64,000 nucleotides of DNA, from contig CAWEJL010000004.1 in the NCBI GenBank assembly GCA_963809385.1, forward strand, positions 62,001-126,000, in the 5' to 3' direction. The position numbers and the translations under genes were made by a program. Under the pieces are notes generated by a model. That model worked only from the letters and a program-made list of their open reading frames with translations, did not search any database and was not told where the DNA came from. Source of the DNA: JAKAIY01 sp963809385 (GTDB lineage Bacteria > Chloroflexota > Ktedonobacteria > Ktedonobacterales > JADMIN01). This document shows, piece after piece, positions 20,539 through 30,370 of this stretch. How positions within the stretch are numbered: the first letter of the stretch is position 1; each line of letters starts with the position of its first letter.

Positions 20539-20858
20539 GCCTTCGCGCCCTTCACCGGCCATATCCGCGACGGGAGAAGCTTAAGCTCCCTATTCGCTGC
20601 AATCCGCCGCGCCCGCCCAAAACCGGAAGCCCGCCCCGATTTCGTCCTACGCACGCGCGCTCTCAACATCAGGCGCGGCGGAGGGCTCGCGGGTCACAGG
20701 GCCCCCGTCTGGGGTGTTGCGGCCTCGCACTGCGGCAGTATAGGCCGGATGACTGCGCCGCCGCCGCCGCGTGGGAGACATGGGGTAACGCCCGCAGCAT
20801 CCGCTCCGGTTGCCGCAGGCGTGAGGATGCGCCGCTTATCCGATTCGGGCCGCCGCCC

Positions 20859-22011
20859 TTATTCCGCCAGCGCGTAGCCAAAGTACAGCGGCACGCTGGC
20901 GAAGAAGTGGCTCGCCGCGTCCGCCGCGCGCGCCGTTGTGCGCCATGCGCGCGCCTCATCCGCGCTTAGCCGGTCGGGCCACTGCCGCGCGGCGGACTCC
21001 GCCGCGCGCGTCAGTTCCAGTACCAGATCGGCCTCCATGAAGCGCGTGGTCGAATACGCGACCGGGTTCACCGCGATCTTCCCAAAGCCCGCCTCATCTA
21101 GCAGCGCCCGCAACTGCCGCCCGATCAATGGGTGCCGCGTATGCGCCACATGCCACTCGAAGATCGCCCGCGCCGCGCGGTCATCGTCCCCGCCCGCGCC
21201 GCTTCCTGGGTAGAGCGCCATCGTCTTCCAGTCAGGCTCGATCACTACCAGCCGCCCGCCGGGCTTGAGGACGCGCCGCATCTCCAGCAAGACCCGCAGA
21301 GGGTCCTCGACATGCTGCAGCATCCGGTCGGCGCGCACCGCGTCGCAGCTCCCATCCGCCAGCGGCAGCGCGGCGGCGTCCGCCACTGCGAAGCGCAGCC
21401 CCGGCGAGGTTCCCGCGGCGATCGCCTTCTCGATCATCGCCTCGCTAGAGTCCAGGCCGATCACCTCGCCGCCCGGCGAGACCCGCCCGGCCAGCATTCG
21501 CGCGTCATCCCCGATGCCGCAGCCAATGTCAGTAACAGTCTGCTCCGGCTGGAGGTCCAGCAAGTCATAGCTCAGCGCCTTATAGCTCGTCACTGCGCTG
21601 ATATCCGCCAGCGCCGCCAGCCACTCCGTCGCCGTCTGTGTGTCCACATAACTGGGCAGCGGCCCGCCCGTCAGGCGCCGAGTTGGCGTTCCTCGCGCTG
21701 GTGTGACGGCCTCCACAGTGAGCGGCTCCGTGATGCCTACGTCCGCGTCGCCGCCCGCCGCTGACTCGTGCGCTAGCCCAGGAGTCTCAGCCGGAGCCGC
21801 CGCTGAGGTAACGGGTTCTCCATCGGCGACTATCGCCGCTGCCGCTGGCTCGCCCTCATCCTGCCGCATTGCGCGCACTTCTTGAGCTTCCGCGCGCGCC
21901 GCCGTCACAACGCTCCGGGCGCTGGTGGAGTCATCGAGCGTAGCGCTGGGCTGCGGGCCAGCGGTGACACGCCGTCGCGACCTGCCAAACGAGAACCATT
22001 CCTTCGCCATC
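20859..22011 (-). CDS. SAM-dependent methyltransferase with disordered N-terminal extension
   Basis: A 383-residue protein. The first 130 residues are Ala/Glu/Pro-rich and probably disordered. The class I methyltransferase core follows: VTDIGCGIGDDARMLAG (motif I), VIGLDSSEAMIEKA, FAVADAAALPLADGSCDAVRADRMLQHVEDP and LKPGGRLVVIEPDW. It resembles UbiE/arsenite-type small-molecule methyltransferases, but the substrate cannot be told. Start 22011 has AGGAG nine bases upstream; a longer in-frame start exists but lacks a site. It is divergent from the next gene across about 390 bases. Confidence 0.8.
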
Positions 22012-22169
22012 CGTAACTTCTCCTGCGCCAGTGCGAGATAGGGGGGCGCGCAATGCTGTTTGTTACAGCGCTTGCCCATAGCTTGCCGCGCCATTCTAAC
22101 ATACCTCTGCCCTCCAGACACATCTTTTTCAAGCGCTTTTGGGTAAGCGGGTACATGCGGCGTCGCTGT

Positions 22170-22198
22170 TTGACAGGTCGTATCAAGAACCCTACAAT
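22170..22198 (+). promoter_or_regulatory. Strong sigma-70-type promoter
   Basis: TTGACA (22170-22175), a 17-base spacer and TACAAT (22193-22198). It drives the gene starting at 22406, leaving a leader of about 200 bases. Confidence 0.65.
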
Positions 22199-22248
22199 GG
22201 CCACAAGGCAAGGTTGCGTCCTATCCATCACGCACCGTGTGCGCCGCC

Positions 22249-22277
22249 GCGCACGGCTATGCGGTATAGCCGTGCGC
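22249..22277 (+). promoter_or_regulatory. Perfect hairpin in the 200-base leader
   Basis: A 12-bp perfect stem (GCGCACGGCTAT at 22249-22260 with ATAGCCGTGCGC at 22266-22277) with a five-base loop lies about 45 bases after the predicted start of transcription. There is no T-run after it, so it is more like a leader structure than a terminator. Confidence 0.5.
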
Positions 22278-22405
22278 CCGCGAACTGGCTGATTCCCAGT
22301 TGAGTCGGGAGCCGCCTTCGTTACCGCGAAAAGCAAGCGGGCAGGATGCTGTTCACGCGCCTTGCCAGGGGAGCGCCGTGTGTGTTCTGAGGAGAGGTTG
22401 TGGAT

Positions 22406-24037
22406 ATGGCGTGGCCGGTGACTGTCAGCCCGTTGGGTTCTCAGGGACGTAGAGACGAAGCCGCCATCGAGATCGCCTGCGCGCTCGCTGAAATCAGCGC
22501 GCCATCAGCGCTCACTGACACGAGCCGCATCCTGGTCGTCGAGCCGCGCTCCGCGCAGATTGCCCGGTCTCTGCGCGCGGCTGGATTCCTTGGCGAGTTG
22601 ATGGCGCTCGCTAGCGTTCCAATCGGCGAGCGCTACGGCGTCGCTGATGGGTACACAACTGTCGTCGTAGATGACTGGACCGCGAATATCGCCCCCCAGT
22701 CGCGCGCTCGCAAGGTCAGTGGCGCTCCCATCCCCCCGCCCGAGACCGCCCGCCCGCCCGCTCACGCGGCCATGTCTGTCGAAGGTGAGTTGGACACGGT
22801 CCAGAGCATTATCATCACCGACCTCACACGCTACATCGCCCCAGAGTATGTGCCAGCCGCTCTGCGCTGGCTCACGGGGCGGCTGGCCGTCCAGGGCTGC
22901 CTCGCGCTGGCTGATCCGGCTCTCGCCCTGGAGCCCGAACAGCTGGCTGAGCTACTGAACGACACCGGACTGACGCTAGCTACCGACGCGCGCGTCATCG
23001 AAGGCGACTGGCCCCGTACCCTCACGCTCTGGCGTCGCCGGTCTTTTGGTGACGCCACAAAAGGCGGTGTCGCCCGCCGCCTCACCTGGGAGCCGCTCGT
23101 CACGAACGATCGCCTGCAAGAGCTGGTCGTCAGCGCCTATCAGGATGTCTTCGGTGGCGAGGAATGGGGTGAGTGGGTGCGATGCGCGCGCCCCGGCGCC
23201 AATCACGCGTACAGCCGCGCCGCCGCCGCCGCGCTGAATCCCGCCGGCTACTGCGCATGTGGCTGGCCTGAGCCACTCATCATGTATCACTCCGCCGAGG
23301 ATGTGCTCGCCCGGCTCTATCGCGACCTTACGCCCGCCACAACCAGCGCCGCCTACTTCCGCTTCACCTCCGCCAGCGACGCGACGAGCGACGCCGCCAG
23401 CAATGTCCAGGGAAATGTGGAGAGCAGCGTGGAAGGCGGCGTCCCTGTTTCCCTTGACCCCCGCCAAGGCGTCGCTCGCAGCGAGGCGATAGACGCCGTT
23501 GACGGTTTCTCGTGGGGCTATCTCACTGACACCTACCGGCTCACTCGCATCCTTCGCCCGGAAGAGGAGCATGCTGGCCCCACACGCGACCACCTCCAGC
23601 GTCAGCTTCTGGACCTGCTCTCACAGCTTGGCGCCCGTGACAATCCGTCCGCCATCTACTATCATGCGGAACTAGGAGTGCGCGAAGGCGTGCGCAGCAT
23701 GAGCTTGACGCGCGTCCTGTTCGAGCGCGGCCTGCGATTCGCCGTTGAGCGTGGCGCGCGCGCTGTTGTCCTACGTACGTCGAAGCGATCGCCCGTCTAC
23801 CGTCTGCTTACCGGCCTGGGCATGCGTCCTATCTACCGATACGAGCCAGAAGGCGAGACCTCCTCCGCGCATGCGAGCGAGGCCGTCCCAGACGCGGCGC
23901 TATCCCGTTCGGATGACCGCCTGTTGCTCGCCGGCGACAGCCAGACGTTGCTCGACGTGTTCGCGACCATATCCGATACACGCCTTGCCGTGCGAATTGT
24001 TCGAGGCTTGCGTGCGGGGCAAAAGCAGCCTTGTTGA
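22406..24037 (+). CDS. Unrecognised 544-residue protein with a possible GNAT-like C-terminal half
   Basis: I do not recognise this protein with confidence. The N-terminal 200 residues look Rossmann-like (RILVVEPRSAQIARSLRAAGF, QSIIITDLTRYIAPEYVPAALRWL, GCLALADPAL) but lack a clear SAM or nucleotide motif. The C-terminal part has AYQDVFGGEEWGEW and later AVERGARAVVLRTSKRSPVY with LTGLGMRPIYRYEP, which resembles the end of GNAT acetyltransferases. A Cys-containing segment, GYCACGWPEP, lies between. The ATG at 22406 has GGAGAGG eight bases upstream; an in-frame GTG at 22400 is too close to it. It is followed after 12 bases by a membrane protein, probably in one operon. Confidence 0.55.
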   Translation: MAWPVTVSPLGSQGRRDEAAIEIACALAEISAPSALTDTSRILVVEPRSAQIARSLRAAGFLGELMALASVPIGERYGVADGYTTVVVDDWTANIAPQSRARKVSGAPIPPPETARPPAHAAMSVEGELDTVQSIIITDLTRYIAPEYVPAALRWLTGRLAVQGCLALADPALALEPEQLAELLNDTGLTLATDARVIEGDWPRTLTLWRRRSFGDATKGGVARRLTWEPLVTNDRLQELVVSAYQDVFGGEEWGEWVRCARPGANHAYSRAAAAALNPAGYCACGWPEPLIMYHSAEDVLARLYRDLTPATTSAAYFRFTSASDATSDAASNVQGNVESSVEGGVPVSLDPRQGVARSEAIDAVDGFSWGYLTDTYRLTRILRPEEEHAGPTRDHLQRQLLDLLSQLGARDNPSAIYYHAELGVREGVRSMSLTRVLFERGLRFAVERGARAVVLRTSKRSPVYRLLTGLGMRPIYRYEPEGETSSAHASEAVPDAALSRSDDRLLLAGDSQTLLDVFATISDTRLAVRIVRGLRAGQKQPC

Positions 24038-24049
24038 AAGTGACATCCG

Positions 24050-25123
24050 ATGAGAACGCCTGACGCCTGGAATAATCCGAACACCACGCAGACCGCCGCC
24101 ATCGTCGCGAGGCCGAACTTCTGGATCCGCCTGACCAGCAATAGCTGGCGCGAGCCACAGGAAACCGTCGCCCAGCGCGAGCGCGGCCGCCGCAACTCGC
24201 TTACCTCCTGGATCGTGCTCGGCCTCCTGCTCGCCGACTTGCTGCTCATCCCGGCGGGCATTGGCGACCCCGCCACGATCGTCGCCGTGGTTATCGCTGG
24301 CGTCGGTATTCTAATCGCGGCGGCCCTCAATCGCTACGGCCAGACAACCGCCGCAGGCACACTGCTCATCGTCCTTATCATTGGCGCCGTCCTTGGCGCC
24401 ATCACTGGCGCGCCTGGCGGGCTGGAGGTCGTGGACCTGCCCGCCTATGACCTGTTGGTGATCGCTATCGTCGTCGCCGCCTCGATCCTCTCCTCAGGCT
24501 CCGCGTTCATCGTTGCGGCGGTTAACATCATCCTGATTATCGCTCACTTCAACCTCCAGCAGCCAGCGCCCGATCTTCAAGCGCAGATAACCCAAATCGG
24601 TACCATCGCATTGCTGGCGCGCCCCATCGCCTTGCAGGTCATCATCGCCACTGTCTCATTCCTCTGGGTGCGTGGTATCCAGGAGCAGGTACGTCGCGCC
24701 GACCGCGCCGAGGAAATCGCCCACCTGGAGAGCCTGGTCGGCGACCAGAAGCGCGCGCTCGATTATGGCGTCGAGCAGCTTACCCAGGCCTTCATTCGCA
24801 CCGCCAACGGCGACTACAACGTGCGCGTCAACATTCCCCAGCAGAACCCGCTCTGGGGCATTGGCGCCCAGATGAACACGTTCGTCCAGCGACTGTCGTC
24901 CGCCAACCAGGCCAGCTTCGATCTAGACCGCGCACGCCAGGAGGCCTACCGCCTCGCCACCGCCCTCGATGACTGGCGCGCCGGACGTGTGCCGATCTGG
25001 CCCGCTCCCTCCGGCACGGTCGTAGACCCGCTCATCCAGCGCCTCACTGGAGCCCGCCCGCAACTTGGCGATGGCTCGCAAACCTACAATCCGCCAAACA
25101 GCGGCGGCAATCCCTGGGGCTGA
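24050..25123 (+). CDS. Membrane protein with HAMP-like cytoplasmic region
   Basis: A 357-residue protein with a cytoplasmic N-terminus, about six hydrophobic segments (residues 50-205) and a cytoplasmic helical part that starts VRRADRAEEIAHLESLVGDQKRALDYGVEQL. It then has TANGDYNVRVNIPQQNPLWGIGAQMN, reminiscent of a HAMP domain ('gDy..r..i....elg.la..fN'). No kinase, cyclase or chemoreceptor output domain follows. Probably a membrane signalling or scaffold protein co-transcribed with the preceding unknown gene. The ribosome site is weak. Confidence 0.6.
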   Translation: MRTPDAWNNPNTTQTAAIVARPNFWIRLTSNSWREPQETVAQRERGRRNSLTSWIVLGLLLADLLLIPAGIGDPATIVAVVIAGVGILIAAALNRYGQTTAAGTLLIVLIIGAVLGAITGAPGGLEVVDLPAYDLLVIAIVVAASILSSGSAFIVAAVNIILIIAHFNLQQPAPDLQAQITQIGTIALLARPIALQVIIATVSFLWVRGIQEQVRRADRAEEIAHLESLVGDQKRALDYGVEQLTQAFIRTANGDYNVRVNIPQQNPLWGIGAQMNTFVQRLSSANQASFDLDRARQEAYRLATALDDWRAGRVPIWPAPSGTVVDPLIQRLTGARPQLGDGSQTYNPPNSGGNPWG

Positions 25124-25152
25124 TTCCACGGCCTCAGGGGACGCGCGGGCGT

Positions 25153-25746
25153 TTACCGTGGCGCGCGGGCATTCACCGTGGATGGAGGCAGCGCGCGGTA
25201 GAGAACGAGCTTGAGCGCGTCTATCAGGAACATGAAGACGACCGCGATGGCGAGGATCAGCGCCACGACCTCCAGGCTGACTGGCGACATCCAGACGCCA
25301 GTCAGTGCGGCCAGCGACACGACGGTGATGTCAGCGGCGCTGGCCGCCAGCACGAACCGCCCTGGCATGGAGCGCCAGAAGGCGCGCCGCTCACGCGCCA
25401 CATAGATCGTCGCCTGGCCGCTGAAGACGAACATCAGGAAGATCGCCGTCGGGATTTGCGCTGGCGTCAGGTGGAGCGGACCGCCCATGCTGAGTCAAAG
25501 CACGAGCGCGGCTTCCAGCGCCAGCGCGAGGCCCAGCGCGGCGCCAGTGATGAAGAGGGCTGGGACGCGCCAGCGATCCGGCGTGGGGCTGGGTGTCGCG
25601 CGGTCTGTCGCCAGAGACATCGTCACGAAATCATTGGCGAAGAGTAGCAGGACGATCAGGTGCGGCGTGATGACGAACTGCCGCGTGACGAGAAACGCGC
25701 CCACCAGGGTCGCGCAAGCATGGGGCGCCTCCGATCTAGCCTTCAC
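25153..25746 (-). pseudogene. C-terminal relic of a P-type H+-transporting ATPase
   Basis: Two in-frame pieces match the C-terminal membrane domain of bacterial plasma-membrane-type H+-ATPases. The upstream piece contains LIVLLLFANDFVTMSLATD and PTPDRW; the downstream piece has IPTAIFLMFVFSGQATIYVARERRAFW and ADITVVSLAALTGVWM. They are separated by a TGA at 25495-25497 in the same frame. The ATPase core (DKTGT, TGD, phosphorylation and nucleotide sites) is absent, the sequence abutting the universal stress gene instead. It is therefore a truncated and interrupted remnant, or at best two small membrane peptides. Whether the TGA is a sequence error does not change the loss of the 5' part. Confidence 0.7.
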
Positions 25747-25768
25747 GCGGAGAAGCGCGCCGCTCGTG

Positions 25769-26746
25769 TTATTCGGGCACGATCAGGAGCGGGAGCCGCG
25801 AGCCTTCCAGCACATGCTCGGTGACGCTGCCGAGCGCCCACCGTCGCAGCCCGGCGCCGCCGCGCGTGGCGAGCGCGATCAGCCGGGTTCCCTCGTCCGC
25901 GCCTGGCATGGCGTCTTCGTCCGCGCGCGCTCCATCCCTATGCCAGTGGACCCGTTCGGGATGCTCCGCCGCCGTGGCGAGCGCTTCCGCCGCGTCCGCA
26001 GCCTCCACGACAGCCCACTGCGCCCGTACAGCGTACTGCGAGAGGTCGCCCGTCTCCAGCCGCGCGGCGGCGGCTCGCAGCGCGGCGTCCGCCTGTTCGA
26101 GGCGCTGATCGCGCTCATCCGTCTTCGTCCGGACGACGCCTTCCGGTGTAGTGGGACGCGCGACAGTCAGCAGGCGCGCCTCGGCAGGGGCCGCGCCCGC
26201 GAGCGCGCGCAACAGATGCGCGGCGGGCGCGAGCGCGCGCCCGGCGAGCTCCGAGCCGTCCAGGCCAATGTAGCCGCGCCAGATCACGCCCGCGATGGGC
26301 TCCTCAGTTGGTGGCGCGATGTCTTCACCGCGCAGGATGAGCGTGGGGACGAGCGCGTGACTCGCGACATGCTCGGCGACGCTCCCCAGCGCCCGGCGCG
26401 TGAAGCCTGAGCGCCCACGACTGGTCATGATGATGGTGTCCGCCTCGTACGCCGCGACGGTGTCGCGAACCGCCCGCGCGACTGCGCCTCCCAGCGCCAC
26501 ACGCTCGACGGGAATGCCGACCAGGTCCGCGCGCGTGCTGACGCGCGCCAGATAGGCGCGGGCCTCGCGCGCGTCGCCGGTGTTGTCTCCCACCGCCAGC
26601 TCAGGGGTAAACTCCGAGGTCATGACCTGATAGACCCGCAGGAGCAGCAATTCACCTTTGCTCGCGCGGGCGAGACGCGCGGCGACGGGTAGCGCGCGCT
26701 CCGCCAGCGCGGACCCATCCAGCGGGACCAGAATTCGGGCCAGCAT
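25769..26746 (-). CDS. Universal stress protein with two UspA domains
   Basis: A 325-residue tandem UspA protein. Domain 1 begins MLARILVPLDGSALAERAL and ends IIMTSRGRSGFTRRALGSVAEHV, with the ATP-binding G-x2-G-x9-G(S) motif intact. Domain 2 begins GYIGLDGSELAGRAL and ends IALATRGGAGLRRWALGSVTEHVLEGSRLPLLIVPE, also with a G-rich loop. Such proteins bind ATP and are induced by energy or redox stress. It directly precedes the H+-ATPase relic on the same strand; UspA proteins often accompany ion pumps. Confidence 0.9.
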   Translation of the reverse strand: MLARILVPLDGSALAERALPVAARLARASKGELLLLRVYQVMTSEFTPELAVGDNTGDAREARAYLARVSTRADLVGIPVERVALGGAVARAVRDTVAAYEADTIIMTSRGRSGFTRRALGSVAEHVASHALVPTLILRGEDIAPPTEEPIAGVIWRGYIGLDGSELAGRALAPAAHLLRALAGAAPAEARLLTVARPTTPEGVVRTKTDERDQRLEQADAALRAAAARLETGDLSQYAVRAQWAVVEAADAAEALATAAEHPERVHWHRDGARADEDAMPGADEGTRLIALATRGGAGLRRWALGSVTEHVLEGSRLPLLIVPE

Positions 26747-26897
26747 GGTGTAACCTGCCAGTTCTGTTCATCGTGTTTTCGCATGCCTGGCGGCGCATCA
26801 TCGCGCCACGATAGAACAGTCTTACAGGGAGGTCACACACTGGTCACACGGCGTCTCCCTGCTCTCGCGAACACATCTCACCGCGTGGCGCCGCCTC

Positions 26898-27299
26898 TCA
26901 GGCCTCCGCCTGCTTCTTCATGTGGTACTCGTGGACGCCCTTCTTGAGCGTGCCCAGCGCGACCGTCGCGCAGGTTGGGCGTGTCATCACCACTTCGCGC
27001 CCCAGGTCGTCCATCAGCGTCTCGAAGGTCAGCGCCTCGACCTCTTCCACGGTCATTCCCGCCGTCAGCTCGGTGACGTAGGACGCAGCCGCCATGCTGA
27101 TCGTGCAGCCGGAGCCCTCGAATGTCACCTCTTCGACGCGCCCATCCGGAGAGATTTTGGCGTACATCTCGACTACATCAGAGCAGCCTGGATTCCCACC
27201 TGTCAGATGCACTGTGGCGTCCGGCAGCGGCCCCCGGTTGCGCGGGTTCTGGTAGTGATCAACAAGAAATTCAATCGCCTCCTGGCGGTCCATGGTCAT
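26898..27299 (-). CDS. IscU/SufU-type Fe-S cluster scaffold
   Basis: A 133-residue scaffold on which Fe-S clusters are assembled before delivery to apoproteins. The three conserved Cys are present: GNPGCSD (with the Asp that promotes cluster release), GSGCTIS and RPTCATVAL. The open DRQEAIEFLVDHYQNPRNRG matches the family start. No cysteine desulfurase lies nearby, so it is a stand-alone copy. The spacing between the first two Cys is typical of the short NifU-like group. A GCGAGG site is ten bases upstream of 27299; ATG 27293 is an alternative start. Confidence 0.88.
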   Translation of the reverse strand: MTMDRQEAIEFLVDHYQNPRNRGPLPDATVHLTGGNPGCSDVVEMYAKISPDGRVEEVTFEGSGCTISMAAASYVTELTAGMTVEEVEALTFETLMDDLGREVVMTRPTCATVALGTLKKGVHEYHMKKQAEA

Positions 27300-27396
27300 C
27301 GTCGTATCGCCTCGCTTTCGCCGGGTATTTCCGGCCTTCCGTCAACGCTACCTAATACAAAGTATACCGCGCGGCGTGAATGCCATGCGCAAACGC

Positions 27397-27425
27397 TTGA
27401 CAAGCGGGCGCTCTCGCATTAGGGT
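27397..27425 (+). promoter_or_regulatory. Candidate promoter of the methyltransferase gene
   Basis: TTGACA (27397-27402), a 17-base spacer and TAGGGT (27420-27425); perfect -35, weak -10. It lies about 105 bases before the start codon. Confidence 0.35.
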
Positions 27426-27530
27426 GAATGCGCTACCCGCGAGGCGCGGGGGCATGGAACAGACCCGCCGCGCGCGCGCTCAATGGACTGCCTCTCTTCA
27501 CGCGGCGAAAACAGGATCGAGGATGATCGC

Positions 27531-28455
27531 ATGTCCTGGTTTTTCCGTCTCTGGGGCCGTGGCACGCACGGCGCCACACACGAGCAAGCCGCGCCAGACG
27601 CCGCGCGGTACACCATCCAGGGCGGACGGCGCCGGCTCGCCGAAGCGCCATACCAACTGCCGTCCGACATGCAGGAGACGAACCGGCTGGACTTCCAGCA
27701 CTACATGCTGCGCTATGCGATGCGCGGTATCTACGCCGCACCGGTGGAGCGGCCGGGCGGCATCCTCGATGCTGGCTGCGGCACGGGCCGCTGGGCGCTG
27801 GAGATGGCGACGATCTTCCCCGACGCCAACGTCGTCGGCGTGGATATCGCGCAGCCGCCGGTCGAAGACCCCACGACGCTGGCCGGATTCCAGGCGCGCC
27901 CCGACAACTTCGCCTTCATCCAGTCCAACATCCTCGAAGCGCCGCTGCCCTTCGCCGATAACACCTTCGACTACACGCACATGCGGCTGTTGTTCCTGGC
28001 CATTCCCGCCGATCGCTGGCCGGGCGTCATTCGCGAGCTGGTCCGCGTCACCCGGCCCGGTGGCTGGGTCGAGCTGGTCGAGGGCGGATTTTCGCAGGGC
28101 GTCGGCCCCAGTCTCCGACCGCTTCAATCACTGGATGGACGCGCTCAGCCGCAAGCGCGGCATAGACATCACTCAAGGCGCGCGCGTGGGCGAGTTCCTG
28201 AGTGACGCGGGCCTGGCCAGCGTGCAGGCGCGCACGGTGGCGCTGCCGCTCGGCGCCTGGGGCGGGCGCGCGGGCCAGATGATGGAGTCCGATATCCTCG
28301 CGGTCGGCGCGGCGATGCGTGGCGTCATCATCGCCACCGGGCTCGCCACCGCGGAGGGGTTCGACGCCACCACCGCTGGCTCGCGCGCGGAGCTGGCCAG
28401 CGACCAGTACCACGCAACCTTCCCCTTCTATGTCGCCTACGGCCAGAAGCGGTAG
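27531..28455 (+). CDS. SAM-dependent methyltransferase (one-base frame break)
   Basis: About 308 residues after frame repair. Class I core: GGILDAGCGTGRWALEMA (motif I), VVGVDIAQPPVED, FIQSNILEAPLPFADNTFDYTHMRLLF and RVTRPGGWVELVEGGF. The frame changes at a C4 run (28106-28109); removing one base joins FSQGVGP to VSDRFNHWMDALSRKRG. The C-terminal part, in the second frame, ends FPFYVAYGQKR. The substrate is unknown; the layout resembles fungal LaeA/velvet-like and bacterial small-molecule methyltransferases. It converges with the glycosyltransferase gene, 19 bases apart. The ATG has GAGG eight bases upstream. Confidence 0.75.
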
Positions 28456-28474
28456 TGGAAGACGCGGCGCGGCG

Positions 28475-30341
28475 TCAGCGGTGGAGATTCTCGCCGTAGT
28501 CCTGGGCCAGCCCGGCGATCAGCGCCGCTGGGTCCACCGCGCGCGCTGGCGTGATGACGGTCACCCCGGCGCGCGGCAGTATGGCGATGGTGTACGGCAC
28601 GCCTTGCGCGGCCAGCTCTTGCGCCAGAATCGGGTCTGGATCAGTCAGATTCAGGATGAAGCTGGGCGCCGCCGCCGCCTCCACGCGCGCCACGGAGTCC
28701 GGCGGGCGCACGCAGCCCGTGGTGGATACACCTGGTCGTAGTAGTCGGCGCAGACCGTCCGCCCGTCTGTCTCGTAGGTGACGATGTTGCCGATCCAGTG
28801 ATTGCACCACGCCGCCTGGATGTGATGCGCGCTCAGATATGTGAGTAACTCGCTCGTATCGGTCATCCCGAAGGGATAGTACGGCGACTGGAACGTTCGC
28901 TGCGGCGTCGCCAGCGCATAGGACGCGGCCTGCAGCGCTCCGCCAGTCAGCGCGATTACCAGCGCCGCCGTCCACATGCCCCGCACGGCCCGCGCGCCGG
29001 TTGCGGGCCGGAGGGCGGTCCACACCAGCGGCGCGCTGAAGAGCGCGAGCAGCAGGAATGGCTCGACCAGCGCCAGCGGCACGGCGTAGCGCCCGGCCAG
29101 GTCCAGATCGCAGCCGCCGAGCAACACTGGCCAGGCGGATGTTCCCAGGCAGAAGATCGCGCTGACTGAGGCGACGTAGAGCAGCGGCAAGCCCAGCCGG
29201 GGCGCGCCCGCCAGCGCCGCGCGCCGCCGCCCAAACGTCAGCCCCAGCGCCAGCCCCAGCCCAGCGCCAGCCCCACCACTGACAGCGCCAGCAGCGCCAT
29301 CCGCAGCGGCGCCCACGCGGCGCCCTCGCCGGGCAGCGCGCCATCCAGCACACGCGGCGCGGAGCAGGTCAGATAGGCGTTCGTGATCGCCTGCGCCAGA
29401 TACAGGCGCCCTTGCGCGGCGGCGGGCGTCTGCCGCGCCGTCACCGCTGGCTGTGTGAGGTATACCATGATGTTCGCGCCGCCCGTCTGGACGGCGTAGA
29501 CCCAGGCTGGCAGCCCGCCCAGCGCCACTCCGGCGATGGCCGCCAGCGCGCCCAGTCCGCTCTGCGCCGCCGCCGTGCGCCCGCCAGCCGCCAACCGCCG
29601 CGCGACAGCGACCGCCAGCCACAGTCCGCAGGCCACCAGCGCGTAGCTGATCAGCGGATTGACCCAGAAGCCCAGCCCGGCCAGGAATCCCCAGACCGCC
29701 CAGCGCCGCGCCAGTTCCCACGTCCCCGCGCCGTCGCGCATCCGTCTGGAAAGCTCCACCGTCGCCAGCAGCAGCGCCACGGTGATGACGTAGACCTCGA
29801 TCTGCCCGCCCCACGCGCGTAGCTCCGTCGTCGCGTCATACACCGGCGGGACGGCGGCCACCAGCGCCGCCAGCCCCGCCAGCAGCGGCGTGGCGCGCCC
29901 CTCGCGCGGCAGCAGCGCCCGCGCCAGCCGCCATGTCAGATAGACCAGCGCCAGCGAAAGCGCGATCGGGACTACACGCAGCGCCCACGCGGTCGGGCCG
30001 GTCACGGCGATCACGCCGGCGATGAGGTACGTCTCCAGGCTGCCCATATAGCTCTGGCCGTAGAAATAGACCGGGAACTGCCCGCGCAGGATATGTTCGG
30101 CCTGGATGCCGATCAGCGCCTCGTCGCCATCAATCACCGCGCCCGTGCGGATCACCAGCGCCACCCGCGCGATCAGCGCCGCCGCCAGCGCCAGCCACAG
30201 CGGCGCGCGTGGGTAGCGCCGCGCCCACTCGACCAGCGCCCCCGCCCATCCTTGCGCTGGGACGCCGCCGTCCGGGAATCCACCCTGGCGCGCCTCGCCC
30301 GTTTCGCCCGCGACCTCGCGCGCCCCAGATGTCACCCGCAT
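28475..30341 (-). CDS. GT39-like integral membrane glycosyltransferase (two frame breaks)
   Basis: About 620 residues after repair. Many hydrophobic segments and an early Asp motif VIDGDEALIGIQAEHILRG (the DE expected of ArnT/PMT-type GT-C enzymes) followed by GQSYMGSLETYL. GT-C enzymes move sugars from lipid carriers on the outer side of the membrane. The frame changes near 29260-29262 (one missing C in a GGGCTGGGG-like run; repair gives GLALGLGLALGLTFG) and again near 28724-28732. The last piece carries NLTDPDPILAQELAAQG. The start is ambiguous: ATG 30341 abuts GGGAGG, whereas GTG 30335 has ideal spacing. Three hairpin repeats lie just upstream. Substrate unknown. Confidence 0.65.
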
Positions 30342-30370
30342 CCTCCCGCTGAATCTCTCCCGGTTTTCTC

